Shown here piece by piece: positions 48,445-59,830 of a stretch of DNA of 64,000 bases; position 1 is the stretch's first letter; every line of letters starts with the position of its first letter. Source of the DNA: Lunularia cruciata. Its lineage: Eukaryota > Streptophyta > Marchantiopsida > Lunulariales > Lunulariaceae. Both the position numbers and the translations under genes were made by a program. The notes beneath the pieces were generated by a model. That model was not told where the DNA came from and did no database searches. It saw only the letters and a list, made by a program, of their open reading frames with translations. Where the stretch lies: the NCBI GenBank assembly GCA_948567375.1, contig OX419758.1, forward strand, positions 58,719,001 to 58,783,000, read 5' to 3'.

Positions 48445-51284
48445 GTGACTTATAGTGCCCCAAAGAAAATCTCAGCCTTATCATCCAACACGATAACCTG
48501 AATTTGCAATACGCAGTAGATCGAAGAACGGGAGAGCCAGTACGTGCAACTGACACTGTAAGAAATAGGTCGTATGAATTTCCAGCCATGTGAGAAAGTA
48601 TACTAGGAAAGCTCTATTGCAAATTCCGTAAGGCATATCATGCATCATCTCATGTCCCTGTCCTCGTAAGGAATTTCTCTCGTCATGTTGATGGGAGGAG
48701 CATCTTTGATAGTCTCGACTTTGACAATCGTCAGCTTCCTTCTCTGACGATCAGCTCCACTTTGATCCCTCTCTTTCCACTTGGGTAAAAGAAGTCTCAT
48801 GTTATGCAGAACCTGGCCATATATTTCTCACGATGTTGAAGGAAACATGTTTTCCATTTTACTCTATCCTCGATACAGACCGCAAGAAAGTGCTGGAAAT
48901 CAAGAGTTTGTGGGAAGTACCAGGTACAGGTGCGAGTCTTTCTTGGTTGGGCTTCTTGCTTTTTGTCATGACACAAAGCATGTGTATAGAGGTGGGATAT
49001 TGGGCACCTTCAGAGCGTTAAGCTCTCAAATTCTTGAGAGCTTCTGCAGGCCATCACATGTTTCCAGGTCATACCTGAAAACATTATGTATGATCATGAC
49101 CTTAAAAATGTTAAAATGTTCTCTGCTCGTAGTCACGTCATCCATGCGAGACGAAATGGCCACATGGGATGAGCAATTGTATTCTTCATTTGCAAGTTTG
49201 TTTCTTCAATTGCTTTGACAGCCGACTCATATAACGCGAGGTATCGCTAGAAGTTTTGGGCTTAAACGTGGTTTCCTTCACAGCTTTCTGACATTTAAAC
49301 CATGGCTTATGATGATATGATGATGGCATATTTATTAACCCACCCTAAAGATTCAAACACGAAAGGCAAGATATCATCCCAACAAGTTGTAACTTGGAAC
49401 TCCATTATGAATCATAAAAAATTATATGATCTAGCTACACGACTCAGATTCAGTCTTGATATTGAGGCCCATAGATGTCCGCGAAACGGATGGCTGTAGC
49501 AGACATTTTCGTCTCTAGTCTATGTAGCGTTTGGAAGCCATGGTTCCCAGACGCCGTGCTCTGGCACGGTGAAAAATTGGTTACATCCGGTTCCATTTAC
49601 CATGGCCTAGCTTGTTGAACCCTCATGCTCCTTGACATACTCTCGTCAATCATCCATAATACCAGAAAGATCAATTTAAAATTTAGACCTTGTTTATATG
49701 GACAAGTTTTTTCTGAATTTTGTGTACAATTTTTGTTATGTACGTTTGCTAGCTAGTGCAAGCTCAAGTTATTGCGCTTGCCATTTCTTAATTTCTTTCT
49801 AAGTGAATTTTATTCCAAAAAAAATCATCAAGAAGTATCACAATTTGGTGTTCTCCAATAGTCTTTCTATTATGGAAATACGGGAGTATCAGATACATAA
49901 CGGTTGTCGGGAGGCATCAATAGATTCACTGAAGTTAAAATAGCATAGATCTGGTCAACAATATTTAACAAAAGTTATATAGTTAGTGACTACTGAACCA
50001 TACTCATCTTATATTTAAATAGGCTAAAATTTAGGCACATGTGACTTTATCCCAAGGGTTAGAGAGCTTTAACCGGACTTACTCGAACAACTTTAGAGTT
50101 ATGCCCTGTCGAGGATCTTTAAGTCTCAAGTAGCCTGTTTGAGGATCTTGAAGCCCCAAGTACCCTTACTTACTATTCGAAGTCAATGGAGTCATTAATC
50201 TAAATTAAATTCCTTAAAATAAAAAATTAACTTAAATTTAGACCGATCGTCTGAAAGATGGCTAACTATTTTTGGTTAGTAGTCAAATGTCCATACCCTC
50301 ATGCGGTTTGGGATACAAGAGTCAAATAATAGCCTTTTCTTTTATTACATGGATAAAAGGAAAATGTGAGATAAGAGGATAAATAACCTTAATTAATTGA
50401 GATGATTTATTCAATTTTATTCTCAGCTAATAATACTCTACATAAATTCTCACTTAATATATTCATTTTTAGTATTAAAAAATATTTGCAGACAGCAATG
50501 AATTATTTTTTTAAATCAACACAATTCTTGAAACATTTTTCTTCTCTCCTCCAAGTACTTCAAGCATTGTATGTAAAGAAACTAACCTGAATTTGCGTAA
50601 CCAGAGAAATTTCATATTAGAAGAATCATCTAAGATACCTAATGAGGATATATTTAGATATTCTACATCCTCTAAACTTTATATACCCTTCCTTAGATAG
50701 AAATTCTAAAGAATATTAAAGAAAACAATCTTATGTATGATTAAGGAGGAATCCAATAAATTAGTGCTACTTTGACAAAGTGATGTAGTGAAAACCATTG
50801 AGATACTAATTTACCTTATCATAATAACAAAGAAAATAAATAGAGTAGATATTAATTTATAAAATTAAATTAAGATTCTCCTTGTTTAGAAACATAAATA
50901 AACTAGATCTATTTACTTTATAATATTTGAAGTTACTTCTTCTTGTTCCTAATGATCTATTTGTCACAGGTTGTACAAAATAACTTAAAATCAGAATATC
51001 CTTTTTTTTACTTATCACTCAAAGTGATAGATAAGTATACTTTATCTTATTGGTAATATCTATGGTACCATTTGAATTATGGTTCTATATATATTGAAAA
51101 AAGTGGTCATGTATGTGGTGCACAAAATTTTGCAAAAGATTGTTTTTTTCTATCCTTTCCACAAGCATATGGTGGAATAATTACTTGTTCAAGAATGGAA
51201 ACCTCTTGGTAGAGTTTTATTTGTAGTTGTGTATGTACATACAAGGGTACAAAGGGAACAAGTATGAAGCCAATGCAATCCAAA
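48445..51284. other. intergenic: end of GC-richer island, then AT-rich DNA
   Basis: Open frames such as 48781-49218 (plus) show no family likeness. Hairpin AAGCTCTCAA...TTGAGAGCTT at 49020-49043. A small direct repeat, gaggatctt.aag.c.caagta, occurs twice near 50112-50164. Composition drops after about 49600. Confidence 0.5.
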
Positions 51285-54200
51285 GGAAGAATCCCAAAGA
51301 TGTCAAGTCCAAAGAGTGGTCGGTGGCAAAGAACTTATAGAGTATAGAGGTCCTTCAGACCCAAAGATCATACATAAATTTGAATGCTCCACCACATAGA
51401 TAAGAATTGTCACTAAAGATCATTGGTATCTACCAAAGAGCTTGCATGCTGGAGAGTGACTACTTGCTTATTGACTGAAACACCATGGATATAAATTAAG
51501 AGCACCTAGAGTAATTTCACTTTCTACAAAGAGTTTTCAGTTGCAAACCCAAAGAGCAAGTCGTAATCCTAGACCTTGCGGATTGTTGCAGTCTTTCATA
51601 GTCTTTTGTAGTTGTTTGAATTAGTCCCTTGCACTTGAAAAGAAACATGATGTTTATTAAGAAGAAGCTCATGAAGAAGATCCTTGAGGCAATTATTTGT
51701 GCCCCAATAGTAAACATATAGGCAATCTATAGTAGAAGTGATATGGTCCAAAGCAAGCATCTCTCCTTCTTGCTCTAGAATTGGGAGCTTAGTGATTTTG
51801 GGATCATCTATGACATGAAGAGAAGGAAGAAGAGTAACAAGGGATTTTATAGGAAGCCCCTTTGCATGGACAAATGATAATTGGAGGAATGTCCTTGGGT
51901 TGGATGCAAGTCAACTCTGAGGTATGACTGTTGAAACCAAATTTGGCTATGTAGAGATAAACACCCAAACTATAGAGTTATTTAGAAAGAAGAGGTTCAC
52001 TAATATTGGCTGGAAGGTGGATAGTTACAAAGATCCAGCTTGAATAGAGGTTGTGGAAGTAGTGAGGAAACTATTTTGACTAAAGAGGACAACCTACATC
52101 AACAAAAACAAAAAGGCCATCTTCTTTGAGTATATGTATTGATTATAGTTGGTCAATGGGGCAAATATGTTCTAACTGCAAGTAAGAACCATGCTCATAG
52201 ATTTTGAGGAAGATGGTGAAGCAACATACCTAGCCTCCTTTGCTATACACTTCTACATGGGGCTGAACTTGCTCACAAATGAGGAGAGAAAGAATCCCTC
52301 CAACCATTATCACCCAATTGGGTAGTTCACCTTACAACCCAAAAGGAGAGCAATCATTTCAGAAGTATCAATACGCAAATGCAAAGTATGAAGAAATTGG
52401 TAATTTTATACCAATGGATGAAGAAGGAACCATCATGGTGAAGAAGAAGAGATTGGCACCATCAAGATCTTAAAACCCAATTAAGAGACCAAGGAAGAAC
52501 CCATAGGTAATAAATGTGTCTTTGAGGTGGAAGTGGAAGATACAAAGGAAGAAGAAGAAGAGGAAAACAACTCACTCACCTTGCAAGGATCAGCATCCAA
52601 TTTGGAGTGCCATGACTAGTTTAAAGATGCACAATTTTCCCCAAATCCAAAAGAATAGAGGGTGGAACAAGAAGAATAGGCCAAAGAACAACAAGAAGAA
52701 ACACAAATTAGGTTTGAAGAACCACTTAGTCCCACCCAAGAAGTAGAGGCACTCAAAGGAGAACAAGAGGAGTCCAAGGAGAAACCAAAATAAGAACATG
52801 AAGGGAGGGTGGATATCGAGTCCAAAGGAGAAGATTATCTAGGTGGAATGTAGACCAAATTGAGAGAAGAAGCAACACAAGAATGAATAACACAAGTTAT
52901 AAAGAGGGCCAATTTCATTATCCATTTGTTAAAGTCTTGCCTTGTAGCTTATGGAGACAATTTTACCCTAAATCAAGGAGTTTATCAAGATATGGTAGAT
53001 TACACTTCTCTTGTCCAAAGGCTACACAAGACCATGTATACAAAGAAGGAAAAGTAGGACAAGTGAAAGGAAAAGATGTAGAAGAGGAGTAAGATGTAGG
53101 AAGATGTCAAAATCTGTACAATGAGGAGTGTTGGAAGGTGAATGCACTTGTGCAATAGCATTAAAAGGTGAGGATAAAACACTTCCCTCATTATAGAGAA
53201 AAATAAGTACAAGAAAACATTTTGAGGCTATAAGGAGACTGGAGAGCACTTTGGCTTGATCATAAGAGAAAACAAACATTAATACAAAGAGCAACTCAAG
53301 GTGCAAGACAAAGAAGTTGTTAGCATTAGTGGAGAACTCAAAATAGCAAAATCAAAGATCATAATTCTAGAGTTAAAGATGTCCAAGTACGTGAAGGAGG
53401 TGGTCATATAGCTTGAATGGATGGCCAAAGTATTGAAGAACAAGAAGGAGGAGACAGTAACCAATCGACCCCAAATGTTGGAAGAAGTGACTAAATAAGT
53501 GCAAGCCTTCAACAACAACTTTGAAGAGGAGAAGGCAAAGATCCTCAAGAAACAAGAAGAAGTTTGGGATCAATTGGTGAAAATTATGGATGAGATAGCT
53601 CAAGGTAAGATGATAAAAGACAAAGTTACATGAGTTACAATTGAAGTTACAGTTGAAGTTACAATTTTAAAAGCTAGAGGAGAAAAAGTACAAAGATGAG
53701 AAGATGGACAAGTTAGAGATTAGGTTTGGGAACATATAGATAGAAAATTCACCAAACCCTATGACACCTACCTCTTAGAATTAACATATTACAAGGAGAG
53801 TACCAACCTCCTCATCAGGATCTATAGAGGCAAATGCAGTTCTTTGCAGTAGTACTTTACAAAAACTCTTTGCAAAAGAGGTCCTTGTAGACATTTTCTT
53901 AGTTGTAGGACCTTCATTGACGTAACTTGTGAGTAGTAAGTCAAAAGGAGAGAAACTTGTAAGTTGTCTTTGGGGAAGAACTAAGACCTTCCTTGACATG
54001 TATAAGGTGCTTAATTAACCTACATCTGAAAAGACAAGAACATAGGACTAGCACTGTGCAGTGAGGATGAACCAAGATGATCTTTGGATTTCCTCAATTG
54101 CAGATTTCTTGGCTTTGAGAAGGAAAATCATTCAAAGCTTCAGCCTAGCTGTAAATATTCAATGATCCAAATATGAATAAAGCAAAAAGGCTAGAAGTTC

Positions 54201-54650
54201 TTTGTCACTTTTGTTTAAATTCCAAGTATTGATGCATGTTTTCACTAAGTGATTGTGAGGAAGCTTTGTAGCAGGAACCCAAGTAGTTGAGTGTATGACC
54301 ATTTGCACTTTATTTGGGTTTAGGATACTTGAGAATTTTGAAGGAGCAAAACAATGCTTTAATGGATGAGAAATAAATTCTAGTGTTGAATAGTAACACA
54401 AGAGCAAAGATGCAGAATTGCACCAAAGCAATGTACCTTCATAGTTGTGCATTCTAGTAAGAGTAGAACATATTCTTTGGAGTTGAATGTCTTTGAGTGA
54501 ATTAACCTCTTTGGAGTTGATTGGATCAGCACCTTTAGGAAGAAGTTGGAACACAAACATAGTGAAAGTGTTCTTTTAATTTTTTGTTTGCCATATTTTG
54601 CCATCAGGATGACACTACAATCTTAGGGAGTAGTTCTTTTGGCCAAACTA
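51285..54650 (+). pseudogene. K2: best-preserved member of the K family
   Basis: Pieces in order: a basic start near 51820 (MKRRKKSNKGF, other frame RDFIGSPFAWTND); FGYVEINTQTIELFRKKRFTNIGWKVDSYKD near 51945-52040; RTTYINKNKKAIFFEYMY near 52090; FEEDGEATYLASFAIHFYMGLNLLTNEERKN near 52200-52295; a Glu/Lys/Gln-rich region 52500-53600 with heptad-like spacing; and YYKESTNLLIRIYRGKCSSLQ near 53790. The family is unknown to me. It has about 3.4 kb homology to K1 without the solo LTR, giving the empty site at 51719-51723. Element B begins only about 20 bp past its right end. Numerous stops make a product unlikely. Confidence 0.6.
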
Positions 54651-54668
54651 CAAGTATAGGTTAAATAG

Positions 54669-55076
54669 TGGAACAGTATGGAGTTTAGCGACGTAGCTAG
54701 TAAGGCTTGAAGTACGGAATAAGCCAAATTAGCCTAGAATATTTCAAAAGCATCTAGGAAGCTTCTTGGGAAGCTTCCCAACAAGTAACTTGCACTTCAA
54801 GCAAGTAGCTTCTAGAGGCTTCTAACTAGCTTAGCTTGCACACCAAGTAAACGGCTTCTAAAAGAAAGCTTCTTGAGAAACTTCCTAGTTAAGTTGGCTT
54901 GCACTCCAAGAAAGTGGCTCAAGGAAGCTTCTTGAGAAGCTTCTCAAGGGCCTTGTATGTTACGTATAAATACCAAAGCCAAAGCTCATGCTAGGCATTT
55001 GGAGTTTTCACTCATTCAAGTGTCCCAATGTGAGTTTCCATTCTCCTATTTCTCTCCTCAGATTTGGTCTTTTATA
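54669..55076 (+). repeat. 5' LTR of element B
   Basis: 408 bp, TGGAACAGTATGGAG...TTTTATA. A cgtataaatacc TATA box lies near 54963-54974. Confidence 0.92.
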
Positions 55077-55077
55077 T

Positions 55078-55090
55078 TGGAATTAGAGCA
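55078..55090 (+). other. primer binding site of element B
   Basis: TGGAATTAGAGCA, two changes from the initiator-Met complement; one base after the LTR. Confidence 0.75.
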
Positions 55091-55347
55091 GGAATGGGAT
55101 GGATGGAATTTATGGACCACCAAATCCACTTCCACCAAACCATTAGGATTTTTGCGTCCAAATTCTACCCAAACATTGTTTCACACAATTCATCACCTCA
55201 CACTTTGGACAAGATTTTCTACATATGATCACCATATCTGAGGAACCCTTGGTGCTTCTGGTTGTAACTTATGGAGAATGGTGGACGTGCTATTTCTATG
55301 TGTTAATAAATTAGATAGATTGGGAGTGGTGTGATAGAGTAGCAACC

Positions 55348-56270
55348 ATGGCAGCAATACCCGATGTTATCTTTGCTATGCAACAACAAATTGAGCACTT
55401 TACTTGATTGTTGGATGAACGAGATCTTTGACAACAAGAGCAGGTGGAGAGAGTATCAATTTGAGAAGGAGAAGATCAGATCAAATTTCCTAAACCCAAG
55501 GTATTTGATTGTAAGAATCTTTTGGGTGTAATGGAGAATTTTGCATTTGATTGTGAATGTTATTTTGAAGCTACCAATCTACAAGACGAGCAAAAATAGA
55601 TTCTTTTGGCTTCTAGCCAATTGGATGGAGTAGCCAAGCTATGGTAGAGATTCCAAGTGGAGCAAGCTGAACGACAAATTGTTGCACCAATCTTAACATG
55701 GGCAGAATTCAAGAGCGCAATAATTAGTCGATTCTAAGCTATAAATGCCACATGAGCTACACGGGATAAGTTGGCAAAGTTGAAACAGATTGGCTCTATA
55801 AGAAGTTACATCACGTAGTTCCAAAAAACCATCATGCAAATTCCTGATATATTGGGAGGTGAAGCTTTGGATCAATTTGTGAGGGACTTGAAGGCGAGAA
55901 CCAAATTAGAGGTAACCATGCGAGAGCTACAACACTTGGAGGAGCCATGCGGTTGGCCAAACGTTTTGATTCCTTGGTGGCAACAACTCGACCTTGACCT
56001 CGACCTCCACAGAGCCTATCAATACACTACACACAAGTGGAGGAGCTAGCATCAATGGAGATTGATTCCATTTAATAAAGACCACTTGGCACAACAGATA
56101 GAGAGAAATTGTGACAAAATGGTGGTTGTTTTTATTATCGCCAATTGGAGCATCTCATTGCTGAATGTCCACTCAAGAATGGATGACCTTGACAAGTTGC
56201 CCAAGTGGAGGTTGTGGAGCGGAATGATCAAGGAAACAAGGAATCCCAATAGGAGATTTTGAGCCACCTA
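55348..56270 (+). pseudogene. gag of element B
   Basis: Starts MAAIPDVIFAMQQQIEHF. The capsid-like centre keeps NLQDEQK, LASSQLDGVAKLW, LTWAEFKSAIISRF and LGGEALDQFVRDLKARTKLEV with about eight in-frame stops. The zinc knuckle at 56127-56168 reads CFYYRQLEHLIAEC, so the second Cys is Tyr and the usual Gly before His is Glu. Both can result from G-to-A changes. Confidence 0.85.
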
Positions 56271-56278
56271 TTAGGAGC

Positions 56279-56914
56279 TTGACTAGTTCCAACAAAATTG
56301 AAGGCTCGACCTATGCAAGTTTGCTTCACTTGCAAGGTATGATATCTAATCGAGGTTGTAGGATTTTGGTTGATTCTAGAAGTTCAGAGAATTGTATGTC
56401 TATGCAAGTAGCAAAGGAATTGGGCATTCCTATCAAGCCAGTGATTGGAAGTAGTTTGATCATGGCGGATGGTAGAAAGGGTTCTGCATTCCACACCTCG
56501 TATCCTATTACCTTCAAGATTGGGAAGGAGTATTTGGAATGTATGAGGTTTGTAGTGGCACCTCTACACTATGATATCATTCAGGGTCTACCTTGGCTTG
56601 AACATCATCAGGTTCAATTCGATTGGACCCGACGCCAAATTCAAGTACAACACAAAGGTAGGAATTTCCGATTAGGTTGTTTGGTACCTCTGAGTAAGAC
56701 ACCTAAGAATAGTCAATCCCAAGGTGGGAAGTTTGTCAAGGAGGTAGCCATAGAGCAAACCTGGAAGGGAGATGAGTCCCAAGATGGAAAGTTTGCCAAG
56801 AAGGCAACTAGAGAGCAAGCTTGGAAGAGAGATGAGTCCCTAGAAGGGAAGTTTGTTAGTAAAGCAGCCATAGAGCAAGCTTTGGAGGAAGATAAGTCTA
56901 TATTCACGGTGTAG
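56279..56914 (+). pseudogene. retropepsin and repeated linker of element B
   Basis: An open 211-codon frame. The protease site reads ILVDSRSSENCM: the catalytic Asp is present, but the Gly of D-S-G is Arg (AGA, one G-to-A change from GGA). GLPWLEHHQVQFDWTRR follows. The last third is the 20-residue repeat in three copies. Confidence 0.88.
56717..56896 (+). repeat. three 60-bp coding repeats in the PR-RT linker of element B
   Basis: Units start exactly at 56717, 56777 and 56837. Each encodes S(Q/L)xGKF(V/A)...EQ(T/A)(W/L)...(D/E). The third unit replaces Trp with Leu. Confidence 0.9.
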
Positions 56915-56995
56915 ATCAAGCTGATTTCACAAGAACAATCTGCAAAGGGCCAAGAGCCTCATCAAGCAAGGGTTCATTGGATAGTTAAGGAGTTT

Positions 56996-58250
56996 GTGGA
57001 CGTGTTTCCGGATGATCTGCCAAAAGGATTACCCTCCGATCGAGGTATCCCCTTCAAAATCAAGTTATTGCCAGACAATACTCCAATGAATAGACCAATC
57101 TATAGGCTCTCACCAAAGAAGTTGGAGGAGTTGCAAATAAAACTTACAGAGTTGTTGGAGAAGGACTTCATAGAACATAGTACCTCTCCTTGGGGAGCAC
57201 CGGTACTATTTGTTCCAAAGAAGGATTGAGGACTTCACTTCTGTATTGATTATCGTGGGCTCAATAAGCAAACCGTGAAGAATGCATATCCCTTGCCTCG
57301 GATAGATGACTTGCTTGATCAACTAAGTGGAGCACTCTACTTTTCCAAGTTGGATCTTTGTAGTGGCTATTGGCAAATTCCTATTGATAGAGAGGATGTG
57401 CAAAAGACTGGAGAGTTCTACCTTTCGGACTCACTAATGCTCCTGCAGTCTTATTGGATCAGATGCATTGGGTGTTGGATGGACTATTGGATTGGTCCAT
57501 GGAGATGTTCTTGGATGATATCTTAATCTATAGCAAGATAGAGGTAAAACACATGAATCATGTGCAAGAAGTCCTAAGACAACTACGACAATGGAAATTT
57601 TACTGCAAGAAGTCGAAGTGTGTCTTTTGGCAAAAGGAGGTTACCTTCTTGGGTCATAAGATCTCATCAGAGGGGATCAAGATGGAAGAAGAGAAGATCA
57701 ATGCCATTACTAATTGGCCTACCCCGAAGGATGCTATAGAAGTACGGGCATTCAATGGATTGGCCAGTTTTTACCGACGGTTCATCCACTATTATGCTCA
57801 TGTGGCTGCACCATTGACTAACCTCTTAGGAAAGAACTTGAGCTTCTAGTGGACCACCTAGCATGAAGAAGCATTCTAGAAGTTAAAACATATGGTGTCT
57901 TCAAGATCCATCCTCAACTACCTTGTGTGGTTGATTTTGATGCTTCCAACTTTGCAATTGGAGTTGTGTTGTGACAAGAATTCCCAGATTGACTACATCC
58001 CATTGCTTTTGTGTCTTGCCAACTAAATAAAGCTGAAAGAAATTACTCTGCTCAAGATTGGGAACAACTTGCAATGGTATATGCCACCAAGGTATGGAGG
58101 CATTATCTCTTGGGGAAACAAGTGATCATGCAAACTGATCACAAGCCATTGTTGTAGACCCTACACTTGGAGCACATGAAGAGTCTACATCATCGATGGG
58201 AAAAGCAACTCCAATTGTTTGACATCAAAATTGAGTACAAACCAGGTTGG
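56996..58250 (+). pseudogene. reverse transcriptase and RNase H of element B
   Basis: RT from DVFPDDLPKGLPSDRG; FVPKKD then a TGA where A has CGA (Arg); [44 protein letters not shown]. Then roughly 30 bases present in A are missing and the frame shifts. FGLTNAP and the catalytic [10 protein letters not shown] follow (57508-57519), so the Asp pair survives here although A has lost it. RNase H has VDFDASNFAIG. Stops TAG near 57847, 57858 and 57879 lie in the connection domain. Confidence 0.92.
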
Positions 58251-58499
58251 TTCCATGTCATCCTTGATGCACTATCACAACGACTTGATTTGAAGGCTCT
58301 TCTTTTCATCATGGCAGCAATTATGACGCTATCAATTGATCCCAAGGTCCATAACAAGTTTCAATCCACTCTACAACAAGATCTCTTCTTCCAAATGGTA
58401 CATGGTCATCTAATAGCATGCGACAAGGAGTCCAACACCTTCTCCTTCAAGGAAGGCCTTCTATTCCATGCGGACCAAATCTCTATTCCAACCAAAGGT

Positions 58500-59500
58500 G
58501 ATCTTAGACTTGTGCGCCTTCAAGAAGCCCATGATTTACCAATAGCTGGTCACATGGGAGTGTACAAGACCTTGGGCACTCTCCAATGCCAATGGTGGAG
58601 GCCCAACATGACACAAGATGTTCGGGACTTTGTCCAATTGTGTGAGAGTTATCAACGTAACAAGGCCAATAACCAGAAGCTGAGTGGACTCCTTCAGCCA
58701 CTTCCCATTCTAGCTACTCATTGGGAAATGTGAGCATAGATCTCATCACCTCCTTACCCAAGAAACAACAAGGTCACACAACAATTGTGGTGTTTGTGGA
58801 TAAGCTTAGTAAGCAAATCTATTTGGCACCAACGGCTGATACTATGGATGCTCCAACCTTGGTGCAACTCTACTTTGATAATGTCTTCAAACATCATGGG
58901 ATGCCACATATACTCATCTCCGATTGTGATCCTTGCTTCACCGGAAAGTTTTGGCAAGCACTCTTCTAGCTACTTGGCACCAAGCTTGCTTTGGCCACAG
59001 CCTATCATCCTCAAACTGTTGGATAAATTGAACGTGCAAATTGCACCTTGGAAGATATGTTTTTTGCCTTCATCAACATTTACCTTACCAATTGGGATCA
59101 ATGTCTTACAGTTGCGGAGTTTGCATATAATAATTCTAAATAGGCAAGCACCGGATTCTCTCCTTTCTTTCTCAATTTTGGCCAAGATCCGCTTGTCCCA
59201 GATTCTCTTCTTGCTCCTCCTCTGTCTCAAGTCCCCCATGCTTCAACCTTCTTGACCACCATCTTTGAATCTCTCCAACAAGCCAAATCTCACCTCTTTG
59301 TTGCTTAAAATTGTCAAAAGCAATATGCAGACCATCATCGTCGTGATCTCACCTTTGAAGTTGGTGATAAAGTTATGTTATCCTCTAGTAATCTACCCCT
59401 CCCACTTAATACCTAAGTTTGTAAACTTGCCCCTAATTGGATAGGACCTTTTGATGTCACCTAAATTGTTTCTCTTGTTGCTTATCGACTTGCTTTACCT
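58500..59500 (+). pseudogene. integrase of element B
   Basis: The zinc finger has H and H (58530 onward, HDLPIAGHMG) and one Cys, but the last Cys is Tyr (58650-58652). A base lost near 58725 (ggaaatg) shifts the frame just before SIDLITSLP. The core has the first Asp in SIDLI, the second in ISDCDP and the Glu in IERAN, so the D-D-E set is present across a TAA (HPQTVG-stop-IERAN). The C-terminal part has DKVMLSSSNLPLP. Confidence 0.9.
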
Positions 59501-59620
59501 CCTCATATGCGTATCCATCATGTCTTTCATGTTTCCAAGTTGAAACCCTTTGTTCATAATCCCTCTTATTTCTCTTCTCAAGTCCAACCTCCTCCTCCCC
59601 CAATCCCTATCAATGATCAA

Positions 59621-59761
59621 GAGGAGTACGAAGTTGATCGTATCCTTGCACGTCACCACATCCAACGAGGACACCGCCAACATACGGAGTACGAGGTCCT
59701 TTGGAAAGGGTATCCCTTTCATGATGCCACATGGGAACCTCTTTCTCACCTCCAGAATGCA
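59621..59761 (+). pseudogene. chromodomain of element B
   Basis: EEYEVDRILARHHIQRG...TEYEVLWKGYPFHDATWEPLSHLQ, open over its length, with the WKGY and TWEP landmarks. Preceded by a PPPPPIPI linker. It follows the integrase C-terminus in the same pol frame, as in chromoviruses. Confidence 0.93.
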
Positions 59762-59818
59762 TAGACGGCCATCTAGGAGTTTGAAGTTTCAATGGCGACG
59801 AGGACGTCACCAACTAGC

Positions 59819-59830
59819 AGTGGGGGAATA
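59819..59830 (+). other. polypurine tract of element B
   Basis: AGTGGGGGAATA directly before the 3' LTR. Confidence 0.85.

Noticed and set aside
48781-49218. 145-codon plus-strand open frame upstream of the LRR gene
   Set aside because: No domain or family likeness, and codon use looks like non-coding sequence.
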